Positions 15,347-24,274 of a stretch of 64,000 nucleotides of DNA are shown one piece after another. The notes under the pieces were generated by a model, which searched no databases, was not told the DNA's origin, and was given only the letters and a program-made list of their open reading frames with translations. Numbering within the stretch: the stretch's first letter is position 1; the number at the start of each line of letters is the position of its first letter. Source of the DNA: Robinsoniella peoriensis (GTDB taxonomy: Bacteria > Bacillota > Clostridia > Lachnospirales > Lachnospiraceae); assembly GCF_042680125.1 (NCBI RefSeq), contig NZ_JBHTNY010000033.1; one strand, 5' to 3'. The position numbers and the translations under genes are program-made.

Positions 15347-18328
15347 ATGAAAAGATCAAAAACATCATTATTGAAGAAAATTTTAATTCCAATTTTGATC
15401 GTCATGCTATTTCAGGCAGGATTGTTTTACTGCGTTGTTTTTGAAAGCGGAACGATGGACAAGCTGAAGAATAATTCTTTTCATATCTTTAGTGAAAAAG
15501 TGAATAACCGTAGAAATTCTCTCCAAAACGATATGATATCAAGGTGGGGGAATGTCAAAGGTACTTCGGAGGATATTACATCAGCGGTTCAGACAATTTT
15601 AAGCAAACAGGGGAAGACACCTCAGGATATTGTGATGAACAGTGAATGCAGCAAAGAAATTTTAAATAAAATTTCAGACTATCTGTTGGAAATGATGAGA
15701 AGGAATGTGGTAAGCGGTGCATTTGTTATTTTTAACGGAGATGGAAGCGATGACAAAAGTGGAATCTATTTCAGGGATTCCGACCCGACTACCACCACAG
15801 GAGATTATTCAGACCTGCTTGCACTTCGGGGTCCTTCCTATATCACCAATAAATATCGTATTGCTCTGGACCGTTTTTGGACTCCGGGCTTTCAGATGGA
15901 TGAGAGTGATGCGGATGATGCCTTTTATTACCGCCCATTTGAGGCGGCAAAAGAACATCCGGAAATTGAAAGTAAAGATCTTGGATACTGGAGCAGCCCA
16001 TTTTACCTGAATAAAAGTGAAGCAGGAGATTCCGTTCCAATTATTACCTTTTCCGTACCCATTATACTGGAGGGAGAACCAATCGGTGTTATGGGTGTGG
16101 AAATGTCTCTGGATTACCTGAATACAGAACTGCCTTTTAAGGAATTGGACAACCAGAACTATGGAAGTTATATACTGGCAATGGGACAAAGTGAAAGTGA
16201 TGTCGAAGAGGTTCCTCTGACCTACCGCTTAATTACCCAGACCGGAATTATGTCAAAACAACTGTTCCCGGAAATCGGCGGGCAGCTGGAACTGGAAGAT
16301 AACCTTACGAATAACTATTTTTACCCAATTAAATCGGACGGTAAGAAAACTTATGGATGCGTGCAGACGATAAAACTGTATAATACACATACGCCCTTTG
16401 AGAATGAACAATGGGTTTTAATTGGCGTTGTTTCCGATGATCATCTGCTTTCCTTTTTTTATAGTTTCCGTACCAGTATTATGGTGATGATCATACTTTC
16501 CCTGCTGATTGGTGTTGCAGCAAGTTTTGTAGTGTCGAAACTGGTAGCGAATCCCATTACAGCGCTCAGCAGAAAGTTGAAAACACTGAATCCGGATAAA
16601 CCCATTCATCTGGAAAGACTGGAAGTATCAGAAATAGATGAACTGTCAGATACAATTGAAAATCTCAGTGTGGAAGTGGCGAATAATGCCAATAAACTTT
16701 CTACAATCCTGGCAATGACAGATATTAAAATGGGCGCCTGTGAATATAATCATGAGAAGCCCGAAAGAGTATTTTGCACCGAGCAGTTTTGTGAAATCCT
16801 GGGAATTGAAAAGGATGAAAATTATGTAGAATCAGGTAAGGTGAAAGCGGCTATTAGAAAATTGCTGCCTTATCTGGTCAGCAGGGATAAGAATGAAGGG
16901 GTATATATCCTGCATATAGATGAAGCAAAGTACCCTTACTGGCTGAGAGCCAAGGTAGTTACAAAAGAAGGCAGAACCCTTGTTGTCCTTACTGATATCA
17001 GTAAGGATATGGAAGAAAAGATAAAGATAGAGCATGAAAGGGATTATGATATCCTGACTAATCTTTTTAACCGCAGGGCATTCTGTGCCAGACTGGACCG
17101 GCTGTTTGAAGAACCCCAGAAGTTGAAACAGGGCGCGATGGTAATGCTGGATCTGGACAATCTGAAGTATGTAAATGATACTTACGGTCATGATTATGGT
17201 GACGAATACATCAGACTGGCGGCAGATGTATTAAAGAAATATCCGGATCCCCAGTCAGTTATTTCCAGACTGTCGGGAGATGAGTTTATGATCTTTGTTT
17301 ATGGCTATCAGAATCAGGAAGAGATCCAGCAGAAATTTGCAGAAATGTTTGCAAAATTCAAGGACGCGAAGATTACGTTCCAGGATATGACTTCTATTCA
17401 GGTAAGGGCTTCCGCCGGTATTGCAGCATATCCTAAAGATGCGGTAAATTATCATGATCTTATCCGGTATGCGGATTTTGCAATGTATCTGGTCAAAAAG
17501 ACCAACAAAGGGCAGATGGAAGCTTTTAACGTGGATATCTATAATAAAGAATCTTATCTGTTACAGTGTAAAGAAGAACTGAATAAGCTGATTGAAGAAG
17601 AACTGCTGGATTACATGTATCAGCCGATTGTCTCTACAACTACCGGAGCGGTATTTGCCTATGAAGCACTGATGCGGCCACGGACAACAAATATCAAAAC
17701 GCCGTTTGAGCTTTTAACATTGGCAAGGGCGCAGTCGAAACTGCATGAAATTGAACGGCTGACCTTTTCAAAAGCACTGGAAGGATTTGTTAAGCTAAAG
17801 GAATCTTCCGGAGACGGCAGGCTGTTCATAAATTCCATTGCCAACCAGTGCATGAGTGAAAAAGAAATCGCTGACATTGAATCTCAGTACGGAAAATATT
17901 TATCCAGGATTGTTTTAGAAATTACGGAGGAAGACAAACTGGATGCACCGCTTATGGAGCGGAAGAAGGAAGCATTAAAATCCTGGGGAGCACAGCTTGC
18001 AATTGACGATTTTGGAACCGGATATAACTCTGAAGGAGTTCTCTTAAGTATCCGTCCGGATTATATTAAGATAGACAAATCCCTTGTAGAGGGTATCTGC
18101 CAGGATAAAAATAAACAGATGCTGCTGCGCCACCTGGTTACTTATGCACAGGAACATCAGATTAAAACCATTGCGGAGGGTGTGGAAACGGCAGATGAAA
18201 TGCAGGCCCTGATTCTGGAAAAGATTGATTACCTGCAGGGGTATTATCTGGCAAGACCTGGATTTATTCCACCCGGAATACCGGAAAAAGTACGCAGGCA
18301 GATCATAGATTTAGGAAAAAATCGGTAA
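15347..18328 (+). CDS. Membrane-bound c-di-GMP GGDEF-EAL protein with extracytoplasmic sensor domain
   Basis: This 993-residue protein has transmembrane helix 1 at about 11-30, an extracytoplasmic Cache-like region of about 340 residues, helix 2 at about 375-400 and a HAMP-like stretch. A PAS-like segment, a GGDEF domain (about 565-725, motif SGDEF near 641) and an EAL domain (about 745-985, motif YEALMRPR near 771) follow. The inhibitory RxxD site before SGDEF is absent. The EAL domain keeps the expected catalytic residues in LEITEE, DDFGTG, YIKIDKS, AEGVET and LQGYY, so phosphodiesterase activity is likely; cyclase activity is possible. It follows the orphan SBP gene after 13 bp, suggesting ligand-controlled c-di-GMP turnover. 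Confidence 0.88.
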   Translation: MKRSKTSLLKKILIPILIVMLFQAGLFYCVVFESGTMDKLKNNSFHIFSEKVNNRRNSLQNDMISRWGNVKGTSEDITSAVQTILSKQGKTPQDIVMNSECSKEILNKISDYLLEMMRRNVVSGAFVIFNGDGSDDKSGIYFRDSDPTTTTGDYSDLLALRGPSYITNKYRIALDRFWTPGFQMDESDADDAFYYRPFEAAKEHPEIESKDLGYWSSPFYLNKSEAGDSVPIITFSVPIILEGEPIGVMGVEMSLDYLNTELPFKELDNQNYGSYILAMGQSESDVEEVPLTYRLITQTGIMSKQLFPEIGGQLELEDNLTNNYFYPIKSDGKKTYGCVQTIKLYNTHTPFENEQWVLIGVVSDDHLLSFFYSFRTSIMVMIILSLLIGVAASFVVSKLVANPITALSRKLKTLNPDKPIHLERLEVSEIDELSDTIENLSVEVANNANKLSTILAMTDIKMGACEYNHEKPERVFCTEQFCEILGIEKDENYVESGKVKAAIRKLLPYLVSRDKNEGVYILHIDEAKYPYWLRAKVVTKEGRTLVVLTDISKDMEEKIKIEHERDYDILTNLFNRRAFCARLDRLFEEPQKLKQGAMVMLDLDNLKYVNDTYGHDYGDEYIRLAADVLKKYPDPQSVISRLSGDEFMIFVYGYQNQEEIQQKFAEMFAKFKDAKITFQDMTSIQVRASAGIAAYPKDAVNYHDLIRYADFAMYLVKKTNKGQMEAFNVDIYNKESYLLQCKEELNKLIEEELLDYMYQPIVSTTTGAVFAYEALMRPRTTNIKTPFELLTLARAQSKLHEIERLTFSKALEGFVKLKESSGDGRLFINSIANQCMSEKEIADIESQYGKYLSRIVLEITEEDKLDAPLMERKKEALKSWGAQLAIDDFGTGYNSEGVLLSIRPDYIKIDKSLVEGICQDKNKQMLLRHLVTYAQEHQIKTIAEGVETADEMQALILEKIDYLQGYYLARPGFIPPGIPEKVRRQIIDLGKNR

Positions 18329-18385
18329 AAATAGGGATTATAGTTGAAAAGTGCATAAAAATGCATTATGATATTGGATAAAGAT

Positions 18386-18549
18386 TAGAGCGTGATTGAA
18401 AATTCATTCCTGCCATCCGCACGCCCCACTTTGCGGCATATTTGCCCCGAATTCAGGTTACGTAGCCCGCTACGCGCCCTTCATCCGGGACAAATCTCCC
18501 ACAAACTGTGACGCACAGCTGCCAGAAAGCAATTTTAAAACACGCTCTA
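18386..18549. mobile_element. MITE-like palindromic element with TA-flanked terminal inverted repeats
   Basis: The ends are TAGAGCGTG (18386-18394) and CACGCTCTA (18541-18549). The match continues imperfectly inward (…AAATT/AATTT…), and the interior is a near-complete imperfect palindrome centred on GTAGCCCGCTAC around 18470. G+C is visibly higher than in the flanks. TA at both ends is the target-site preference of IS630/Tc1-type transposases. It carries no gene. It lies between the GGDEF-EAL gene and leuB. Confidence 0.75.
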
Positions 18550-18581
18550 GGATAAAAAGAAACAGAAGGGAAGATATCACT

Positions 18582-19664
18582 ATGAATTTTCAAATTGCAT
18601 TGATTCCGGGAGATGGAATCGGACCTGAGATTGTGGGGGAAGCAAAAAAGGTACTGGACGCGGCAGGCAAAAAATATAATTTCGCGTTAAATTATACAGA
18701 TGTACTATTAGGCGGAGCATCCATCGATGTCCATGGTATTCCGCTGACTGATGAAGCTGTACAGACAGCGAAGTCAAGTGACGCCGTATTAATGGGTTCC
18801 ATTGGAGGAGATGCAGCTGTGTCTTCCTGGTACCAGTTACCGCCGGACAGAAGACCGGAAGCCGGACTTTTAAAAATCCGTAAAGAATTAAATCTGTTTG
18901 CCAATCTGCGCCCGGCATACCTCTATGAAGAGTTAAAGGCAGCATGCCCCCTTCGTGATGAAATTATCGGAGAAGGCTTTGACATGATGATTATGCGGGA
19001 ACTGACCGGAGGACTGTATTTCGGAGAGAGAAAGACAGTTGAAGAAAACGGCATTAGAAAAGCAATGGATACCCTTACATATGACGAAAATGAAATCCGC
19101 AGAATTGCCAAAAGGGGATTTGATATTGCCAGAAAGAGAAGAAAGAAAGTGACCAGCGTTGATAAGGCTAACGTGCTTGATTCTTCCAGGCTGTGGAGAG
19201 CAGTAGTGGAAGAAGTGGCTAAGGATTATCCGGACGTTGTTTTAGAGCACATGCTGGTAGATAACTGTGCAATGCAGCTGGTGAAGGATCCGGGACAGTT
19301 TGACGTGATTCTCACAGAAAATATGTTTGGTGATATCTTATCCGATGAAGCAAGCATGGTAACCGGTTCCATCGGAATGTTGTCATCTGCAAGTTTAAAT
19401 GAAACAAAATTCGGACTTTATGAACCAAGCCATGGTTCTGCACCGGATATTGCCGGTATGGACATTGCCAATCCAATCGCCACTATTTTATCAGCAGCGA
19501 TGATGCTTCGTTATTCACTGGATCTGGATGAAGCGGCAGATGCCATTGAAGAAGCAGTCAGACAGGTATTAAAAGATGGATTCCGTACCGGAGACATTAT
19601 GTCAGCGGGATGCACTAAGGTTGGATGCAGGCAGATGGGAGACTTGATTGCTGAAAGAATTTAG
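18582..19664 (+). CDS. leuB: 3-isopropylmalate dehydrogenase
   Basis: The 360-residue NAD-dependent enzyme oxidatively decarboxylates 3-isopropylmalate in leucine synthesis. Family motifs include GDGIGPEIV near the N-terminus, LMGSIGGD, the substrate arginines in LLKIRKELNLFANLRPA, and the NAD site PSHGSAPDIAGMDIANP. ATG 18582 follows GAAGGG; the open frame extends upstream only by running through the MITE-like element, so the longer start is rejected. It is followed by ilvD and ilvB, together making part of a branched-chain amino acid operon. leuACD, ilvC and ilvN are not in the window. Confidence 0.96.
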   Translation: MNFQIALIPGDGIGPEIVGEAKKVLDAAGKKYNFALNYTDVLLGGASIDVHGIPLTDEAVQTAKSSDAVLMGSIGGDAAVSSWYQLPPDRRPEAGLLKIRKELNLFANLRPAYLYEELKAACPLRDEIIGEGFDMMIMRELTGGLYFGERKTVEENGIRKAMDTLTYDENEIRRIAKRGFDIARKRRKKVTSVDKANVLDSSRLWRAVVEEVAKDYPDVVLEHMLVDNCAMQLVKDPGQFDVILTENMFGDILSDEASMVTGSIGMLSSASLNETKFGLYEPSHGSAPDIAGMDIANPIATILSAAMMLRYSLDLDEAADAIEEAVRQVLKDGFRTGDIMSAGCTKVGCRQMGDLIAERI

Positions 19665-19731
19665 ATAAATTAATATTACGGGTCCGGCAGTCAGCCGGAT
19701 CTGATATAACAAACAGATAAGGAGATCAGAC

Positions 19732-21402
19732 ATGAAGAGTGATGCAGTAAAAAAAGGGATGCAGCAGGCACCCCACCGGTCATTATTTAATGCCCTGGGC
19801 ATGACAAAAGAAGAGATGGACAGACCGCTGATTGGTATTGTCAGTTCTTTTAACGAAATTGTTCCGGGACATATGAATCTGGATAAAATTGTTGAAGCGG
19901 TAAAACTGGGTGTTGCAATGGCAGGCGGTACGCCAAGAGTATTCCCGGCAATCGCAGTATGCGACGGAATTGCAATGGGACATATTGGAATGAAATATTC
20001 CCTGGTAACCAGAGATTTAATAGCAGATTCAACAGAGGCTATGGCGATTGCCCATCAGTTTGACGCACTGGTATGCGTACCAAACTGTGACAAGAATGTA
20101 CCAGGGCTTTTAATGGCCGCTGCGCGCGTCAACATACCCACAGTGTTTGTCAGTGGCGGACCAATGCTGGCTGGGCATGTACACGGACAGAAAACAAGCC
20201 TCTCCAGCATGTTTGAAGCAGTAGGTACTTACGCTGCCGGAAACATGACGGATGAAGAAATCGACGAATTTGAATGCAAGGCCTGCCCAACCTGCGGTTC
20301 CTGCTCCGGAATGTATACAGCTAACAGTATGAACTGTCTGACAGAAGTACTGGGCATGGGGCTTGGAGGAAATGGAACGATACCGGCAGTCTATTCCGAT
20401 CGTATCCGTCTTGCAAAACACGCCGGAATGAAAGTAATGGAAATGTTAGAGAAAAATATCCGCCCACGGGATATCATGACAAAAGATGCATTTATGAATG
20501 CGCTGACGGTAGATATGGCACTGGGATGTTCCACCAACAGTATGCTGCATCTTCCGGCAATTGCCCATGAAGCGGGAGTGGAATTAAATTTAGATATAGC
20601 AAATGAAATCAGTGCAATTACACCAAATCTGTGCCATCTGGCACCAGCCGGACATACCTATATTGAAGAATTGAATGAAGCCGGAGGGGTTTATGCGGTT
20701 ATGAATGAACTGGATAAGAAAAACCTCCTCCATACAGATCTCATTACCGTTACCGGCAAGACAGTAAAAGAAAATATTGAAAATTGTAAGAATCTCAATC
20801 CGGAAGTAATCCGTCCAATTGAAAATCCTTATAGTGAAACCGGTGGTATTGCAGTATTAAAAGGTAACCTGGCACCGGATTCCGGTGTTGTAAAACGTTC
20901 TGCAGTGGCTCCTGAAATGATGGTACATGAAGGACCGGCTAGAGTATTTGACTGTGAAGAAGATGCCATTGACGCAATTAAGAACGGTAAAATTAATGCA
21001 GGAGATGTGGTAGTCATCCGATATGAGGGACCAAAAGGGGGACCGGGTATGCGTGAAATGTTAAACCCGACTTCTGCAATTATGGGAATGGGCCTGGGTT
21101 CCAGCGTAGCACTGATAACAGACGGACGTTTCAGCGGTGCCTCCAGAGGAGCGGCAATAGGACATATATCACCGGAAGCGGCAGTAGGTGGACCGATTGC
21201 CCTGGTGGAAGAAGGAGATACGATCCGGATCAATATCCCGGAAAACAAACTGGACTTCGTAATTTCTGAGGAAGAACTGGAAGCAAGAAGGGCAAAATGG
21301 CAGCCGAGAACACCAAAGATTACTACAGGCTATCTGGCACGCTATGCAGCAATGGTTACTTCCGGCAACCGCGGCGCAATCCTGGAAATACCAAAGAAAT
21401 AG
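19732..21402 (+). CDS. ilvD: Dihydroxy-acid dehydratase
   Basis: The 556-residue Fe-S enzyme converts 2,3-dihydroxy-isovalerate and -methylvalerate to the keto acids of valine and isoleucine. The cluster cysteines are visible in PNCDKNVPG and CPTCGSCSGMYTANSMNC, and the C-terminal active-site motif is GRFSGASRGAAIGH. AAGGAG precedes the ATG. It lies 67 bp after leuB and 15 bp before ilvB, consistent with cotranscription. Confidence 0.97.
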   Translation: MKSDAVKKGMQQAPHRSLFNALGMTKEEMDRPLIGIVSSFNEIVPGHMNLDKIVEAVKLGVAMAGGTPRVFPAIAVCDGIAMGHIGMKYSLVTRDLIADSTEAMAIAHQFDALVCVPNCDKNVPGLLMAAARVNIPTVFVSGGPMLAGHVHGQKTSLSSMFEAVGTYAAGNMTDEEIDEFECKACPTCGSCSGMYTANSMNCLTEVLGMGLGGNGTIPAVYSDRIRLAKHAGMKVMEMLEKNIRPRDIMTKDAFMNALTVDMALGCSTNSMLHLPAIAHEAGVELNLDIANEISAITPNLCHLAPAGHTYIEELNEAGGVYAVMNELDKKNLLHTDLITVTGKTVKENIENCKNLNPEVIRPIENPYSETGGIAVLKGNLAPDSGVVKRSAVAPEMMVHEGPARVFDCEEDAIDAIKNGKINAGDVVVIRYEGPKGGPGMREMLNPTSAIMGMGLGSSVALITDGRFSGASRGAAIGHISPEAAVGGPIALVEEGDTIRINIPENKLDFVISEEELEARRAKWQPRTPKITTGYLARYAAMVTSGNRGAILEIPKK

Positions 21403-21417
21403 AAAAGAGGTAAGCAG

Positions 21418-23091
21418 ATGAGATTAACAGGTTCTGAAATCGTAATAGAATGTTTAAAAGAGCAGGGAGTAGATACCGTATTCGGATATCCGGGCGGTAC
21501 CATCCTCAATATTTATGATGCATTATATAAGCATGACGGAGAAATCCGTCATGTCCTCACCTCACACGAGCAGGGAGCAGCCCACGCTGCAGACGGATAT
21601 GCCCGTGCAACCGGAAAAGTCGGTGTCTGTATGGCAACTTCCGGACCGGGTGCTACGAATCTGGTAACCGGCATTGCGACAGCATATATGGATTCTGTTC
21701 CCCTGGTGGCAATTACGGCAAATGTTGCGGTACCCCTTCTTGGAAGGGACAGCTTCCAGGAAATTGACATTGCAGGTGTGACAATGCCGATTACCAAACA
21801 TAATTTTATTGTAAAAGATGTAGAAAAACTGGCTGAGACCATCCGCCGTGCATTTATCATTGCAAAAGAAGGAAGGCCGGGACCGGTTCTGATTGATATT
21901 ACCAAAGATGTTACGGCAAATGAAACAGAGTTTGAAATGGTAAGACCGGAACCCATTGAACGTAAAACAGACTATATCAAAGAAGACGATCTGGAGGCAG
22001 TAATCGCCTTAATTAATAAATGCAAAAAACCATTTGTATTCGTAGGCGGCGGAGCAGTAATTGCAGAAGCATCGGAAGAATTAAATGAATTTGTGGAGAA
22101 AGTGCATGCACCGGTTGCAGATACCCTGATGGGAAAAGGTGCATTTGACGGAACCAGCGAACTGTACTGCGGTATGCTGGGAATGCACGGGACAAAGACA
22201 TCCAACTTTGGGGTTACCCAGTGCGACCTTCTCATTACCATCGGTGCAAGATTCAGCGACCGTGTTGTGGGGAAGGCTGAACGATTTGCAAGAAATGCAA
22301 AGATTGTACAAATCGATGTAGACCCGGCTGAAATAAATAAAAATATCATAGTAAATGAAAGCATTATCGGCGATGTAAAAGAAGTACTAAAGAGGTTGAA
22401 TGCCAGAATTGAAGAACATCGTCATGACGAATGGCTGGCTCAGATTGCAGATCTGAAGCAGAGATTTCCATTAAAATATAATGAAGAAGGCTTAACCGGC
22501 CCTTATATTGTAGAAGAAATCTACCGTGTAACCAAAGGGGATGCGGTGATTACCACAGAAGTAGGACAGCATCAGATGTGGGCGGCACAGTATTACAAAT
22601 ACAAAGCGCCCCGCACGTTTATTACTTCAGGCGGGCTTGGAACCATGGGATATGGTCTGGGTGCCAGTCTTGGAGCAAAACTGGGATGTCCGGATAAAAC
22701 GGTTATAAATATTGCAGGAGATGGCTGTTTCCGTATGAATATGAATGAAATTGCTACCGCAGCAAGATACAATATTCCGGTTGTTCAGGTTGTTATCAAC
22801 AATCATGTTCTTGGAATGGTACGCCAGTGGCAGACATTGTTCTATGAGAAGCGTTATTCACATACCATATTAAATGACGCCGTTGATTTTGTAAAGCTGG
22901 CAGAAGCCATGGGAGCCGTTGGAATTCGTGTTACGAAAAAAGAGGAAGTAGCCCCCGCTCTTGAAAAGGCAATTGGCCTTGGAAAACCGGTTGTAATCGA
23001 TTGTCAGATCGATTGTGATGATAAAGTATTCCCGATGGTACCGGCAGGTGCTGCGATAGAAGAGGCATTTGACCAGGATGATTTAAAATAA
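21418..23091 (+). CDS. ilvB: Acetolactate synthase, large (catalytic) subunit
   Basis: This 557-residue ThDP enzyme joins two pyruvates (or pyruvate and 2-oxobutyrate). The catalytic Glu is in SHEQGAAHAADGYAR, and the ThDP-Mg motif is GDGCFRMNMNEIATAARYN with the closing NN. The FAD region is present. It ends the leuB-ilvD-ilvB run. No regulatory subunit (ilvN/ilvH) follows; serC begins about 100 bp later from its own promoter. The regulatory subunit may be elsewhere, or feedback control may be absent. Confidence 0.95.
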   Translation: MRLTGSEIVIECLKEQGVDTVFGYPGGTILNIYDALYKHDGEIRHVLTSHEQGAAHAADGYARATGKVGVCMATSGPGATNLVTGIATAYMDSVPLVAITANVAVPLLGRDSFQEIDIAGVTMPITKHNFIVKDVEKLAETIRRAFIIAKEGRPGPVLIDITKDVTANETEFEMVRPEPIERKTDYIKEDDLEAVIALINKCKKPFVFVGGGAVIAEASEELNEFVEKVHAPVADTLMGKGAFDGTSELYCGMLGMHGTKTSNFGVTQCDLLITIGARFSDRVVGKAERFARNAKIVQIDVDPAEINKNIIVNESIIGDVKEVLKRLNARIEEHRHDEWLAQIADLKQRFPLKYNEEGLTGPYIVEEIYRVTKGDAVITTEVGQHQMWAAQYYKYKAPRTFITSGGLGTMGYGLGASLGAKLGCPDKTVINIAGDGCFRMNMNEIATAARYNIPVVQVVINNHVLGMVRQWQTLFYEKRYSHTILNDAVDFVKLAEAMGAVGIRVTKKEEVAPALEKAIGLGKPVVIDCQIDCDDKVFPMVPAGAAIEEAFDQDDLK

Positions 23092-23095
23092 CCTA

Positions 23096-23124
23096 TTGAC
23101 TATTTTTTAGCATAGCGATAAAAT
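23096..23124 (+). promoter_or_regulatory. serC-serA promoter
   Basis: TTGACT (23096-23101) and TAAAAT (23119-23124) have 17 bp spacing. Confidence 0.8.
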
Positions 23125-23190
23125 AGTGCTTATGAGTCCGATTTAGGATGGTAAAGTAAAAAAGTGTTTAATTATGAGGAGGAAACAAAA

Positions 23191-24273
23191 GTGAGCAGAG
23201 TGTACAATTTTTCAGCGGGTCCGGCAGTATTACCGGAAGAAGTACTTAAGGAAGCAGCAGCAGAAATGCTGGACTATAAGGGGTCCGGAATGTCCGTAAT
23301 GGAAATGAGTCACCGATCTCAGGTTTTTGATGAAATTATCTGCGAAGCAGAACAGGATTTACGTGATCTGATGAAGATACCGGACAATTATAAGGTACTG
23401 TTTTTGCAGGGCGGTGCGTCACAGCAGTTTGCCATGATACCAATGAATCTTATGAAGAATAAAGTTGCAGATTACATTGTTACCGGCCAGTGGGCAAAGA
23501 AAGCTTACCAGGAAGCACAGAAGTACGGCAAAGCGAATAAAATTGCTACTTCTGAGGATAAAACATTTTCCTATATTCCTGACTGCTCTGATTTACCAAT
23601 CAGTGAAGACGCAGATTATGTATATATCTGTGAAAATAACACAATTTACGGGACGAAGTTTAAGACCTTGCCAAATACAAAGGGTAAGACTCTGGTAGCA
23701 GATGTTTCTTCCTGTTTCTTATCAGAACCGGTAGATGTGACAAAATATGGAATTATTTATGGCGGCGTTCAGAAAAATATCGGTCCTGCAGGTATGGTAA
23801 TCGTTATCATCCGGGAAGATCTGATTACGGAAGATACTCTTCCTGGAACACCAACCATGCTGCAGTATAAGACACATGCAGATGCAAAATCTCTGTACAA
23901 TACACCAAACAGCTATTGCATTTATATGTGCGGTAAAGTCTTCAAATGGCTGAAGAAAATGGGCGGTTTGGATGCAATGAAATTACATAATGAAAAGAAA
24001 GCAGCAATCCTCTATGATTTCCTGGATAACAGCAGATTATTCAAAGGAACGGTAGTAAAAGAGGACCGTTCTCTTATGAACGTTCCATTTGTTACCGGAA
24101 ATGACGAGTTAGATGCGAAGTTTGTAAAAGCAGCAAAAGCAGCAGGATTTGAGAACCTGAAAGGTCACAGATCCGTGGGTGGTATGAGAGCCAGCATCTA
24201 TAATGCAATGCCAATAGAAGGTGTTGAAAAATTAGTGGAATTTATGAAGAAATTCGAAGAGGAGAACCTGTAA
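23191..24273 (+). CDS. serC: Phosphoserine aminotransferase
   Basis: The 360-residue PLP enzyme converts 3-phosphohydroxypyruvate and glutamate to phosphoserine. The N-terminus VYNFSAGPAVLPEEVL and the PLP-lysine region IIYGGVQKNIGPAG are diagnostic. The start is the GTG at 23191, 8 bp after AGGAGG (23177-23182); the frame is open further upstream but without a ribosome site. serA follows after one base. Confidence 0.95.
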   Translation: MSRVYNFSAGPAVLPEEVLKEAAAEMLDYKGSGMSVMEMSHRSQVFDEIICEAEQDLRDLMKIPDNYKVLFLQGGASQQFAMIPMNLMKNKVADYIVTGQWAKKAYQEAQKYGKANKIATSEDKTFSYIPDCSDLPISEDADYVYICENNTIYGTKFKTLPNTKGKTLVADVSSCFLSEPVDVTKYGIIYGGVQKNIGPAGMVIVIIREDLITEDTLPGTPTMLQYKTHADAKSLYNTPNSYCIYMCGKVFKWLKKMGGLDAMKLHNEKKAAILYDFLDNSRLFKGTVVKEDRSLMNVPFVTGNDELDAKFVKAAKAAGFENLKGHRSVGGMRASIYNAMPIEGVEKLVEFMKKFEEENL

Positions 24274-24274
24274 T

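Noticed and set aside
18329..18581. T-box leader for leuB-ilvD-ilvB, or an N-terminally extended LeuB
   Set aside because: No T-box motif (AGGGTGGNACCGCG-like) is present; the GC-rich structure is the MITE-like palindrome, and the open frame through it has no ribosome site and no LeuB homology.
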